From NCBI GenBank assembly GCA_932521035.1, contig OW051496.1, forward strand, positions 1,302,001 to 1,366,000: 64,000 nucleotides of DNA. The letters run 5' to 3'. Below, piece by piece: positions 22,143-32,099 of this stretch; the stretch's first letter is position 1; each line of letters starts with the position of its first letter. The stretch comes from Oscheius dolichura (taxonomy: Eukaryota > Nematoda > Chromadorea > Rhabditida > Rhabditidae). The position numbers were made by a program, and so were the translations under genes. The notes beneath the pieces are model-generated. The model was not told the origin of the DNA and ran no database searches. It saw only the letters and a program-made list of their open reading frames with translations.

Positions 22143-23136
22143 CAACCCATTGCAAAAAAGAGATCATGTAAATATTCAGTCAATCATTAGATCTACTTAC
22201 AGTTAGGTCGGAAACTAAAATTACTGAATACAATTTGAAATTTTTGCTTCGCGGACGGGTTTTTTCTTACTTGTAGTATATTTTACTCAAAATGCTGACA
22301 TAGGATCTCTCTAATTTTACTGCAAACGACTAGTCACATCGAAAGCAACATTTTGACACCAAAAATGTCAAGTAACTCGATGGAAAACTATTTTTCAACT
22401 CTAAAAGTCCTTTTCCTGTACAAACTCGAGTCACTTTACATTTCTCGTCAATTCTGCAGTATTTTATATTTTTCTTTCGCGTTATATAGTAATTTGGGGT
22501 CGAAAAAACTCGAGAAGGCATCAAAAATGCATGAAAAATTTTATATAAAAAGTGTGGTTCCCGTAGCGATCGCGCGCCCCGACCTTTAACCTGTCCGGCG
22601 CCGCGAGCTGTGGGGAGCCTCACCCAGTAGAAAAAAATTATGAAAATGATGACGATCTTTTTTCGCGGGCAGCATTTTTCGCTAGCGTCCTTTTTCTGAA
22701 CAAATCGTTTCATCGATAAATTTCTTTCTTTCTTTGCTTGTACTTGTTTTCTCGTTATTATTTTTATACCTAAATTATCTACATTCGATAGCGGTTCTTT
22801 TGCAGTATCACTGAACTTGTGGCATGCATCACCAGTAGCAAAAATTACACCGCGCCGCAGCAAACGAATCCGAAATAGAATTTGATGAATTTCTTTTGAT
22901 TCTCATTTTGCTTTTGCTTCTACTTATTTTTTACACATAGCCTAGCATGTTAGCAATATTTTATAACGGTTACAGAAAGAAAATTGAGTAAAAATCAGTG
23001 TAATTAGCATATTGCAAGTCGCTTCCGCTTTTCGTCATTATTTCATTTTCATTATTTGTTGTATTGCTTTCTCCTGTTGTTTTATCACTTCTATTTTGTT
23101 TTCTATTATTTCTAGTTGATAATACATTATTTTTAG

Positions 23137-23525
23137 ATGCAAACACAAGAAGAAGAATAAAAGGATTGAGCAGCAAGAGCTCTCCGAAGGATGTTAGACG
23201 AAAGTTCAAGTAAGTTTGTATTCAATGATTATCTTTTTATTTAGACATTGTATATATTATTCTATGCCTGTTTTATGGCTTCTGTTGCTCATTTGTATGT
23301 TGAATTTCATCAAATAGAGGCGAAGCTCTGCGCAAGTTTTTTTTTGCGCTCGGGACTTGTATTATTTTTCCTATTTTTGTTTCTGTTGGTCTTTTCTAAT
23401 GTTATTTTTTCAGGATAAGCTTATGTTCGATCAGGAGAACGATGTGCAATATTTTCCAGGTCCGTTTATTTATCAAAAAGTATTATTTTGTTATGTTCTT
23501 TTCAGAATCGAACGAAGATGGATAG
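23137..23525 (+). pseudogene. 3' exons of an unknown gene, plus-strand member of the inverted pair
   Basis: Exon-like blocks: 23137-23209 (basic, reading ANTRRRIKGLSSKSSPKDVR), 23414-23459 (DKLMFDQENDVQYFP) and from 23506 to a stop at about 23523-23525 (ESNEDG). Each has a TTTTAG or TTTTCAG acceptor and a GT donor. The first 20-25 bases of each block match the minus-strand blocks at 21676-21930. A short, highly charged C-terminus is all that can be described. Upstream exons were not found with confidence. Confidence 0.4.
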
Positions 23526-24446
23526 AGGTCAACGCCCGTTTAAGAAACCTCTTCTTCGCCTCTGTGATCTTTAGTGTGATTTTGTGAATAAATATAATAC
23601 TAAAATTGTTGAGAAATAATAGAAAAAACTAGAAAAAATGGATAACATCTAAAAATTGATGAATAACGTATCGGGCTGCCGCCGCACCCGTAACATCTCG
23701 GCAGGGCGTACTGTAGGCGCGATTTTTACTGGGTGAGGCTTCCTTTAAAAAGGATGCGGCTGCAATTTTCGGTTTGCCACATGAGTTTTTTTTTCCAGTT
23801 TCAACATATAACCCATTCCGCGAAGCGCTGCGCGTTATAGTCCGTTTCTAATCACGGGTTCCTCGAGCCCCCCGATTGAAAAAAAGTTGAAAACAGCCGT
23901 TATTTGTGGTATTGTTCCCCTTTTGTAAATTTCTTCCAGTCCCCAATATTGTTACCTTTTTGTACCCTCCTCCTTGTAAACACAAATAACACTTTTTGTT
24001 GTTTTTGTTTCTCTTTTTCCAACAAACGAATACAAAGTAGGAGTCTCACTCTTTCCCCAAAAGATGCCAAAATATAGCCCCTGTTTTAAAAACACGGCTA
24101 AAACTAGGTCATTGAGTCGTTGTCGGAGAGGTGCTACACGCCACATGTTGCTCATTATCTGGCATCAAACGACTTTTCGTAAACCCCTCCCTTTCAATGT
24201 TTTAAACCATATGCTGGGTTATAGACTCTCCCCTCTGGGATGAATTGAAAGGGACAGCCTTTACGGCGTTAGTTATCCAACGATCAATTGGCATATCTCG
24301 CCCAACCAAACTTTTTGTCTGATAACATCCAGTCTTTATCCATTTTCCTCTCTTCTGCTGTGTGTCTCGGCCTTTTTACATCCTGAACTGTGAGCTTTCG
24401 AGTTTTGTTATTTGTTACATTTAAAAGAATCCATCATATTACAGAA

Positions 24447-25335
24447 ATGTTTGTTGAATATAAGGAGAACATTTACGAGGACATTGAAATAGAATCATTT
24501 GTAAGTTTTAGTGAGACTACGTCATAAAGCGTTTTTAGGTATGGGCACTTCGTCAGGAAGGCGCTATAACAGATGACGAATATACGTGGAAAGAAGCTGA
24601 AGAAGTAGGTGTTTCGTTTCTATTATTTCGGTGAATGAGTTTGGAGGGAAAGAGGCAGACGGATCAATAAAAAATTGTCGCTCTTTAAAACACGAAATTT
24701 CGACTTTTTGAATTCAGAATTCCGTTGCTTCGTTGCCTTGAAACCATGTGTCCTGCTTTTTACTCCTAGATTCATCCTGATTTAATTTTAGGACCTTATA
24801 GTTCTAATTTAGGACAAGGAATACACACCATTATTATTCATCCAAGTAGCTATATACCACAGGCGAAAAAGGGATTTCATTCAATGTAGCTGCATGTATT
24901 GGCTGGCTGCCTCCTATACCCTAAAGAAATATTTCCGCAAATTACTACAGGTACAAGTTAACAACCACGCTGCAATACGCAAACTTGTTGACATGGTTCG
25001 AGTCGATGTAACCATTACCGACGAAAGACGGAATAATATCCTCGTTGGATGGGAGGCTGCTGAAACGTAAGTAATTTTGCTGGTCTTTTCCATGTTTATG
25101 ACCAGCAAGTTATCAATCTTTTAGATTGCATCGATATTCTTATGGTGATATGCGCATTGATAGTGTTGACTTCGATCTGCTTGTAATTTCTACTCTGAAA
25201 TTCTGTTACTACTTTCCTTATATAAATAAGGAAATCATTAGAACATCTATCGATAATCTGATACGCCATCGGCAGCTGACATTGATACCTCAAGCAAATG
25301 GTTATTATCAAGTAGAAATCTACTACGGAAATTAA
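24447..25335 (+). CDS. Uncharacterised family member, 194 aa
   Basis: Four exons join in phase: 24447-24500, 24539-24604, 24813-25066 and 25125-25335. The protein starts MFVEYKENIYEDIEIESF and has no signal peptide or membrane segment that I can see. A central block, AAIRKLVDMVRVDVTITDER then ILVGWEAAETLHRYSYGDM and DSVDFDLLVIS, aligns with the 27266 gene (LVSTLDDQLKEGKDF, CCISIGWMTAERCYRF, DSSEIDLYI). The exon 3 acceptor is chosen as the second of two AG sites, because the first (24791) gives an in-frame stop. The C-terminus ends NGYYQVEIYYGN. Function unknown. Confidence 0.7.
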
Positions 25336-25686
25336 GACTAAGAAAACTTACATAGGTGTCGACACACATTTAACTGTCATTTTATCTCTCCTCTATTTTG
25401 CCCCATCCCCTATTTAGAATCCTCTATTTTCCTTCTACTGGATCCTTTTCCTACTCCTATCCTTCAAAAACACTCCTTATTTCGGATAGAGCCCTACTTC
25501 TATCAATTTTTGTCGTTTAAATGTTTTATGTAAGAGTTTAATACCATTTTACGGTGGTGCCCAATGTGTATTTTATCCTTATCTTAAAAACCAAATTGAT
25601 AAAGTTGTTGACTTGTAAATCATGAGGGTGAAGTCCTTTCTATTGCTACCTTTTTGAATTTGTATATAGCGTTACAAAGTTCAGCC

Positions 25687-25931
25687 ATGACCAGATTTGA
25701 ATACGATGGAATGGACTTCAACAATGATGAACTTGGACTCTATCTAATGGTAATGCAGTTTGGTTTCTATACAATAAATTGTGTCTTCAGATAAAAAAAC
25801 TCAATGATGAGAATGGAATTGATATAACCAAAAAGCAACACAATGGAGACGCCAGCTCTTGCTCTTATCAATTTGGAAATATGAAGGAGGGCGTAGATAT
25901 TGACCGTTTGGTATTAGAGAGTATCTGGTAA
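25687..25931 (+). pseudogene. Short, probably broken relative of the 24447 gene
   Basis: Exons 25687-25749 and 25791-25931 encode 67 aa ending in a TGG TAA. The stretch SSCSYQFGNMKEGVDIDRLVL resembles LHRYSYGDMRIDSVDFDLLV of the gene upstream. Beyond the stop, ATTGGAATATTGAAG after an acceptor-like CATGTAG reads IGILKKRGILVRR. This resembles the continuation of the paralogue, but the phases do not join, so I read this copy as truncated. Confidence 0.5.
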
Positions 25932-26094
25932 TGTAAATATCCCATGTAGATTGGAATATTGAAGAAAAGAGGCATTTTGGTGCGCAGATGCCCGGCAGAC
26001 ACGTCAGACCCGGTGAGTTACACTAGAAATTGCTGATGGACAGGATTGGTCCAAAAACTCCGAAATTGTGATCCGGTCTTTCCTTTCCTTACAT

Positions 26095-26817
26095 CCTATA
26101 CATTATCCTATATATTAAAGCGCTATGGTGTCTGTCTGTGTGCCTGTGCGTTGACATGTCGAGATTTTTATAGCGCAGTGGCTAGGAGGCCGGGCGCGGT
26201 CAGAGAGGTCGCGGGTTCGAACCCCACCGGCGTCAAACCTTTTTGCTATTTTGTTTTGAGGCCCTCGATACTTTCCAAGTGTTCCTGAAGTATTTTTCGC
26301 TGCGGGACCTGTTCGTGGTGGGACCTTAACCCGTAGGTCGAGGGGTCGGTTCCTCCTTCAGTCAACTTCTTTTGCTTTGTCTGTTTAGCATTTTTGTTTG
26401 GCTAGAAAGCGTTTTCTTTGCAGGACCCGATCGTGGTGGGACCCCAACCCACAGGGCGACGGTTCGGTCGGCGTCTTTTGTTTTGTCTATATAGCCCTAA
26501 CTGCAATTGTTGCAAATTGCAACATCGCTGACGGGGTGAGATCAGGATGGTGCGGGAGAACGGGAAAGAATAGGGGCGCGGAAGAAGGGGACAGAGGAGC
26601 TGGGCATAGAACAGTGAGAGAAGGAAAAGCGAAAGGGATTCGGCGGAGAAAGGGAAGAAGAGCACGGGGGACCGGACGCCGTGAGTCAGAAGAGGGGAGA
26701 GAGTGCCCAGGGAGTTGGGGGAAGAGGGGAAGGGGCTTTCAAGCGCGAGGTAAAACCACAGTTGGCGCAGCCAACGTCCAGCCGAAGACCCCCCACAGGG
26801 GGATCGAAACGGCTGGT
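26095..26817 (+). mobile_element. Dispersed repeat with tRNA-like segment and terminal hairpin, copy 2
   Basis: Shares its left block (TTAAAGCGCTATGGTGTCT), two internal GGACCYGWTCGTGGTGGGAC units, a purine-rich core (about 26525-26750) and its right end with 4150-4873. In addition 26166-26235 is tRNA-like: TAGCGCAGTGGCTAGG fits an A box and GCGGGTTCGAACCCCACC a B box/T arm. The right-end hairpin pairs CCAGCCG with CGGCTGG around CCCCC/GGGGG. The tRNA-like part suggests RNA polymerase III ancestry. Confidence 0.65.
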
Positions 26818-27265
26818 TTCGTTTAAAGGGACAGCAGCGCAGGTTTTGAAATTCGGCGCGCCGACGCGGGTGGGTTACTGTAGCTATAACCAAAATCTTT
26901 TTTACGCACAGTTTTTCATTTCTGATGCTTTCTCGTGTTTTGCCGTGCTCAAACTAAAAGAAAAAATAACAAAAATCGAGCTGCATAGTTTCGAAAGATG
27001 GATCAAAACTGGCGCTTTTGAATAAAAAAATAATTTTGGATGAATTATTTGATCGTTCATATATCAAAATATTCGTTATGATGCGCTTATTATATATATA
27101 TTGCAGTAAAGAGCAGAATATATGAATGTCTGAAAGAAGAGAAAATAACTGCTTTACTCCAAAAGTCATGAAATTTTCGAAAAATTTCGTGCAAGACGTT
27201 TACGCGTAATCTAAATTTGCTGGAATTTCCTGCAAATTCAAAACCTGCGCTACCCTCCCTTTAAG

Positions 27266-30200
27266 ATGTCACTATTACTGTCTTCTATTACTCGCTTACC
27301 CGATTACTACCTGACAAAATCAAAGAACTGTGCTGATAATGATCTTTTGTCGTTCGCAAAAGCAATCTGGAGTTGTGGAGTGGCTGCTCTGAAACTTCTA
27401 CCGCCTCGGTGTGGTTCGACAATGTGTCTAGAGAGTTTTTCCGATCTAAAAAGGTTGGTGAGCACTCTGGACGACCAGCTCAAAGAAGGCAAAGATTTTC
27501 AAAAAGCATGCTGTATAAGCATCGGATGGATGACTGCTGAACGGTGAGTATTTGAGACAGATTCTCACCTCGTGGGATGTCAAAATGAGGTACAACGCTT
27601 AAAGGAACCCTCAGGGACCTGTGCGCCAGCGCACTGGTCCCGAAGCGACTGGGCTCAATCAGGCAAACGCAAGGTCACAGAAAACGAGAAATTGGTTGAA
27701 ACCTAGCATGTTCAATGTAATTTTGTACGCTCGTTCGAACAGTGTTTCCCATTTTTTAGGAAACCCCCAATTTCGCTGTTCCATTTTTCTCTGCTACAGG
27801 AACCCGCCTACGTCCCTGAGGGTTCCTTTAAAGGAGCAGTGCGGTCGGGGGAAAAGTTACGGTAAATGCGCGTCGGCGTGCTGTGTACTTTTTTGACGGT
27901 CACCCGACTTTTTCCAATTTCTTCAAATAAGCTGTATTTCTCTACTTTTTTGATTGAAAATAGTCAGCTACCTATCAGAAAAATTATCAGCAAAAAAATT
28001 GGAAGAACGAATGCAAAATAAACGAGAAAATGGTAAAAAACTAAAAGAAATCGAAATTCAAATGCGATTTTCGCGGGCCGTTGGTGGCACTTTTACCGCA
28101 CTGCTCCTTTAAAGGGACAGTCTCGCACTGGTTTGGTTGGGCACGAATTACTGTAGAATTTGGCTTTGGCGCCTCTACTGGCAATTTGGAATTTTATTGA
28201 AAACTCGTCATTTTGCATTTTCGCATTTTATTCTTTGTTGCATATGATTCGCTAGCATCTGCTGATCATTTTGATATAAAGAAATGCTAGAAATAATGGA
28301 AAAAAACGAGCGAAAATGATTTTTAACAGATGCAGTAAATCTACTCCATCTCATCGTACCCCAAATGGGGTACGTTCGCACCCATGCGAGACTGTGGAAC
28401 AGTATGACCGTTTTTTGAAGTTGGCTTCATCTTGTTCAGAATTTTTTTCTGATCAAAGTTATCTATTTAAAAAAAATATAAAAATGTCAAATTTGCGAGA
28501 AAAATGCATATAAAGTTTCAATTTTGTATTGCGAATTTCGTCCGACGCGCCTCCAAGCAACGCAAGCTGCCTTGAACAAGACCGCGCGCTGCTTACGCGC
28601 CCATTTGATTGCATTTTCTCCCGATTGCGACGTTTTCATGAAAAACAAAATAGTGCATCTTGATCAGCAAAATTAGCTCTGCAAAACAAGACCAATTACA
28701 ACAAAATTCATGATAGTTTTGAAAATTCGGGGTACTGTAGCAAAAACGGTCATACTGTTCCTTTAAGTTTTGTCCTTAGTTTCTTGGTTCGCAGCGATTC
28801 ATATCGTTTCAGTTGTGTTATTTTTAGGTGCTACCGCTTTTGCCATGGCGCAGATACTTTAGACAGTTCGGAAATCGATTTGTACATCAAAAAAATGAAG
28901 GCATTTAAGGATACCCTTAACGATAGCGAAAGCTTAACCAATGAGAAACTATACCGAGCACTGCAACAGGCAAAGGAGCTCACGGTAGAAAAAGTACAAG
29001 AAAAGTTGGAACAAGTACGTCCATAAGAGAAATTTAACTGTATCTATCAGGAATTCAACCGTGTTTATCAGGCTTTTATGAGAACTATTAAAGATGATTG
29101 CAAGTTTAAAGAGACTCTGTCAGACTCTTCCAGCAAAGAGACTACGGTAGCTGGTCATTTATTTTATACAAAGAATTACTTCAGGTTCAGATAGCCGACA
29201 CCAGTTGCCGATCTCAAGCTTCTGAACTCATAGAAAATTTCAGATTACAGATGAAAAAGAACGAGCTGGATTCCCAGAAGATGAAGGCAAAATTGAGAGA
29301 GTATGTTTTTCCCTGATGTGTACTTTATTTTCTTCAATAGGATTTATGAGGCCTGCAGTAGCGATGAAGACTTGGAGAGCTTCTACTCAATAGAGGGCAT
29401 TAACATCAAGAAAGGAGATGGTGGAGACAGCGATTTGAAAAAATTGAAGGTTACATTACGGGTAGGTAAAAAATTTCCGTGACAGTTTGCATTTCATTAT
29501 ACATCTCAATATTTATCTTTCCGACCGAGATTTCATGTCTACGTTTATAGGATGACCTAAAAACAAGACGACTCTCAGCGATAACAAAGTACATTGATGG
29601 ATATCGGGTTTACTCAGAGCACATGCCAAGCCATAATAAATGGGATCTAGACAATCTGGGAATTGACGAGTGGAAAGAATTATCCAGGTGTGTTGAACTT
29701 CGGGCACAGCTAACAAGGGAACTGTTTTGACTAAACTCGGCTTCCCGAGACGGGAGTAGGATCATTCGATTGGGAGTCAAAAGTTATGCCATGAGATAGT
29801 TTTAGTATTTCCTATGAGCTACGAGCGGGCAAGCGCGTGACGATAGTTTTTGTCCATGTTTCCAAGATGAAAAATGGTCATTAGAAATTTTCAAATTTTT
29901 TTTTCTTTTCCCCTTTCAAAAAAGCATTGGAAATGGACTATACTATCATTATGATGCTTCACATCTCTAGTAAACAAAAAATATCGATTCTCTTATTTCA
30001 GACTGTGCTTTGATTCATTCAAATATGCTCGGCTTCTTGAGTTGGCTTCACATTTTGAACCGCATAAAGATAACGTCGTTGTGAGATTTTACAACATTAC
30101 TCGCCATTTTTCATTGGAATTGAGCAAAGGCACAGACGCCGAGATAGTCTGGAATTATCTGAACGAAGATGAGAGAATCCCATTTGTAAGATTAAAATTT

Positions 30201-30621
30201 CCCTGTTAACTTTTAATTTTTCAGTATAGCCATATTCTAGCTAAAAAAGAGTTGTACATGGGAAAACTAACACTTGAGGAATTATTTGAGGTATACAAAA
30301 TAATTCTCTGAAAGATAATCTTGACCGTTCAGATGGATAATGTCAATCGTTTTTTAAAAAGTAAAAAGGCTTTTTACTCATCACCGTGGCTGAAGTCGGA
30401 AGCGAGACATGGTGGTAATACGCGTAGGAATGCCTTCAAAAAGGATAAAGATCCAGAAAGATTGAGCAAGACGTTGTAAGAGCCACTTTATCTGCGTTCT
30501 ATCAGTCAAATTCAGATTTCAAGGTGCGATAAGATCTTTGAAAACAGAAGAGGAAGATATCGAAGTAAAACTTGAAACTCTATCAATGACAGACTCTCCG
30601 ACCCGATTTGGAAAGACGTGA
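27266..30621 (+). CDS. Uncharacterised ten-exon gene, 477 aa
   Basis: Ten exons join in phase: 27266-27543, 28828-29014, 29051-29146, 29185-29300, 29341-29461, 29551-29687, 30002-30185, 30225-30290, 30333-30475 and 30516-30621. No known family is recognised. The N-terminal 110 residues carry the block shared with the 24447 gene (GWMTAERCYRFCHG, DSSEIDLYI). The middle is Lys/Glu-rich and likely coiled (ALQQAKELTVEKVQEKLEQ, LQMKKNELDSQKMKAKLRE). The last third has LEELFEMDNVNRFLKSKKAF and a basic patch before an acidic tail (TEEEDIEVKLETL). A stop could be used at the exon 9 boundary (TTG TAA), but splicing there opens 35 more codons. Intron 1 is almost entirely four miniature elements. A truncated copy of exon 1 is at 20590. 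Confidence 0.7.
27603..27827 (+). mobile_element. TTAA miniature element A in intron 1 of the 27266 gene
   Basis: Terminal repeats AGGAACCCTCAGGGAC and GTCCCTGAGGGTTCCT lie between TTAA at 27599-27602 and TTAA at 27828-27831. The right TTAA is shared with element B. A truncated relative is at 21264. Confidence 0.88.
27832..28108 (+). mobile_element. TTAA miniature element B
   Basis: Terminal repeats AGGAGCAGTGCGG and CCGCACTGCTCCT lie between TTAA at 27828-27831 and 28109-28112. Apart from the first three or four bases, the ends differ from element A, so it is a separate family. Confidence 0.88.
28113..28395 (+). mobile_element. TTAA miniature element C, right end clipped
   Basis: The left end AGGGACAGTCTCGCACTGG begins right after the shared TTAA at 28109-28112. 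The right side reads CCATGCGAGACTGT and then passes directly into element D, without the expected CCCT and TTAA. A few bases at the C/D junction appear to be lost. Confidence 0.75.
28396..28762 (+). mobile_element. TTAA miniature element D
   Basis: The left end GGAACAGTATGACCGTTTTT and right end AAAACGGTCATACTGTTCCT are inverted copies. The right side is followed by TTAA at 28763-28766, about 60 bases before the exon 2 acceptor. The left TTAA is missing at the junction with element C. Confidence 0.82.
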
Positions 30622-31261
30622 AGAATAAAGAAAAGTCAAAACGAAAGTATGGGAAGAGCAACTTAGCCATCTGTGTAACCTACTTGTTGTTTGTTCTCAT
30701 TACTAGGTTGAACAATAAGTTTTGATCTTTTTTCTAAAACTTGTTTCAAACTCCACCAATTTCTGTAATTCTTTCTGTAGGATGTAGCTATTGATCTCTA
30801 AAATATTCACGAAAAAAAATAGACCGATAGCGGGAGATTCCGAGGCGCGGCACCTCGAGGAAGGCTCTAATCTCGGGCCTGAAAAAGACGATCTCGCCGA
30901 TACGGCACTTTCCTGGGCAAATTTTTATATGATAAATATGTAAAAAATCAGCTGAGTATTTTGCAATCAAAATCTCGGCAAAAAACTCATTCTGAGTGGT
31001 CGAAAAAGCCGTTTTTAGTTTTGCACCACATGGCCGAGTCTACAACGTCCTATTCTAACGACCCGGGTTCGATTCCGCTCGGAAACGAACATTTTTGCTT
31101 TTTTGTTTTCTCGCTTTTTTCGCTATTTTTTCTCTTTTTTCGATAAGTTATCACTTTCTGAGGCCTTCTTACACCTAGTTATTCGAGGAAATCCGAAAAT
31201 AATGCGCCATGTCGGCCGCTTCCGGCTCCGCGCCTGCATGGCATCACATTTGTGGTGCTAT

Positions 31262-31553
31262 CTCGGCCATATATCCACCATTTTGGGAGATTTAAAAATG
31301 AGGAAGGAGAGTAGGCTTCGGCCAACCCGATGGGAAGAATTAAAGTTTTAGAAGCTCACAAATAAATGCAAAAAGATCAAAACGTATTGCTCAACCTTTA
31401 GTACCAAATACAATTGTTTTTTAATTATTGTGAATGATGAAATATCTTCTAAAAGTTCCTGTATATTCCTTGTCCAGCGGCGTTTTCCCTTTCAGAAAGC
31501 CTTGAAAAAGTCTTCGTCCTTTTGTAACCGGTGTATACGGGGAAGAAAAACCT
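31262..31553 (+). repeat. About 290-bp dispersed repeat, inverted copy at the window's right end
   Basis: Runs from ATGAGGAAGGAGAGTAGGCT and CGGCCAACCCGATGGGAAGA through GCAAAAAGATCAAAAC, TTGTGAATGATGAAATATC and GAAAGCCTTGAAAAAGTC to CCGGTGTATACGGGGAAG. 63717-64000 is the reverse complement with few changes and continues past the end of the window. A tRNA-like segment (GGCCGAGT ... GGTTCGATTCCGCTCGG, about 31030-31082) lies just to the left. Confidence 0.82.
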
Positions 31554-31558
31554 AACCT

Positions 31559-32023
31559 CACAAGGGAACTTTTTCAATAAGCGATGCGTTCTTGCCAAAC
31601 AAAGTTCACCATTCGATAGAGAATGAAAAGTTGTACAAGAAGCTGGTGTCAGGAAGTGCCTAACGCGCCCTGTGACATTTTCCTCATACTGTACAAAAGA
31701 ACATCATCGTTTTTCTCGTGAAAATATAAAAGCAAAAGCTCCAACAGGTGCTCGAACTCTGTCCGAAAAAAAGCAAAAATCTTGTAAGCGAGTGCACTAT
31801 CCACTCGACCACCGCTTCACATTTTTACTCTGCAATCTTTAGAATACAACGGCGAAAACCAGTTTTGACAAATTTAACATGTAAAACTGATTTGGCCTGC
31901 TACTCCGTAACGCGAGCCATTTCGAAGAAACGGAAAACGGTTCCGTAGATAGTTTTTGATGCTCTTTCGAATGGACTAGGTCTCGTCTCACGAGGCCAAC
32001 CTATACTGAAAAGGTTCCCTTGC
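31559..32023 (-). mobile_element. CAAGGGAAC-ended element with a tRNA-like segment
   Basis: The left end CAAGGGAACTTTTTCA and right end TGAAAAGGTTCCCTTG are inverted. Read on the minus strand it contains GACCTAGTCCATTCGAAAG, a region like 20370-20530 and, at about 31745-31820, GTGGTCGAGTGGATAGTG with a GAGTTCGAGCACC box, resembling tRNA A and B boxes. The spacer is too long and the arms too poor for a functional tRNA. 48890-49185 has the same block order on the plus strand. Confidence 0.6.
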
Positions 32024-32035
32024 CAAAATTATTTA

Positions 32036-32097
32036 AAAGTCCACAGTAACCCAGAATTGAAGAAATGGAGGGAAACCAGGCTGGAGAACGTTTATTA
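32036..32097 (+). pseudogene. Solo C-terminal GST fragment
   Basis: Reads KVHSNPELKKWRETRLENVY and stop, clearly the last exon end of a sigma-class GST (compare HSNPELKKWRETRP in GST1 and GST2). Nothing GST-like precedes it; the upstream neighbour is the end of a mobile element at 32023. It is a relic 12 kb away from the nearest intact GST. Confidence 0.85.
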
Positions 32098-32099
32098 GC

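Noticed and set aside
22330-22863. 177-codon minus-strand open frame near the inverted gene-fragment pair
   Set aside because: The translation is low-complexity and Lys/Ile/Phe-rich, with no family motif. A donor-like GGTATAA falls early, and the palindromic neighbourhood explains a chance open frame. It may contain a real first exon but cannot be supported.
30788-30970. Minus-strand frame CRIGEIVFFRPEIRAFLEV with an acceptor-like CCCAG
   Set aside because: The GC content and acceptor are exon-like, but there is no upstream or downstream exon and no known motif. The first part overlaps AT-rich non-coding DNA.
31030-31082. Possible tRNA (GGCCGAGT ... GGTTCGATTCC)
   Set aside because: A and B boxes are visible but the acceptor stem cannot be paired and the anticodon arm is poor, so it is treated as tRNA-like repeat sequence. 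The same applies to 34750-34790 and 32915-32935.
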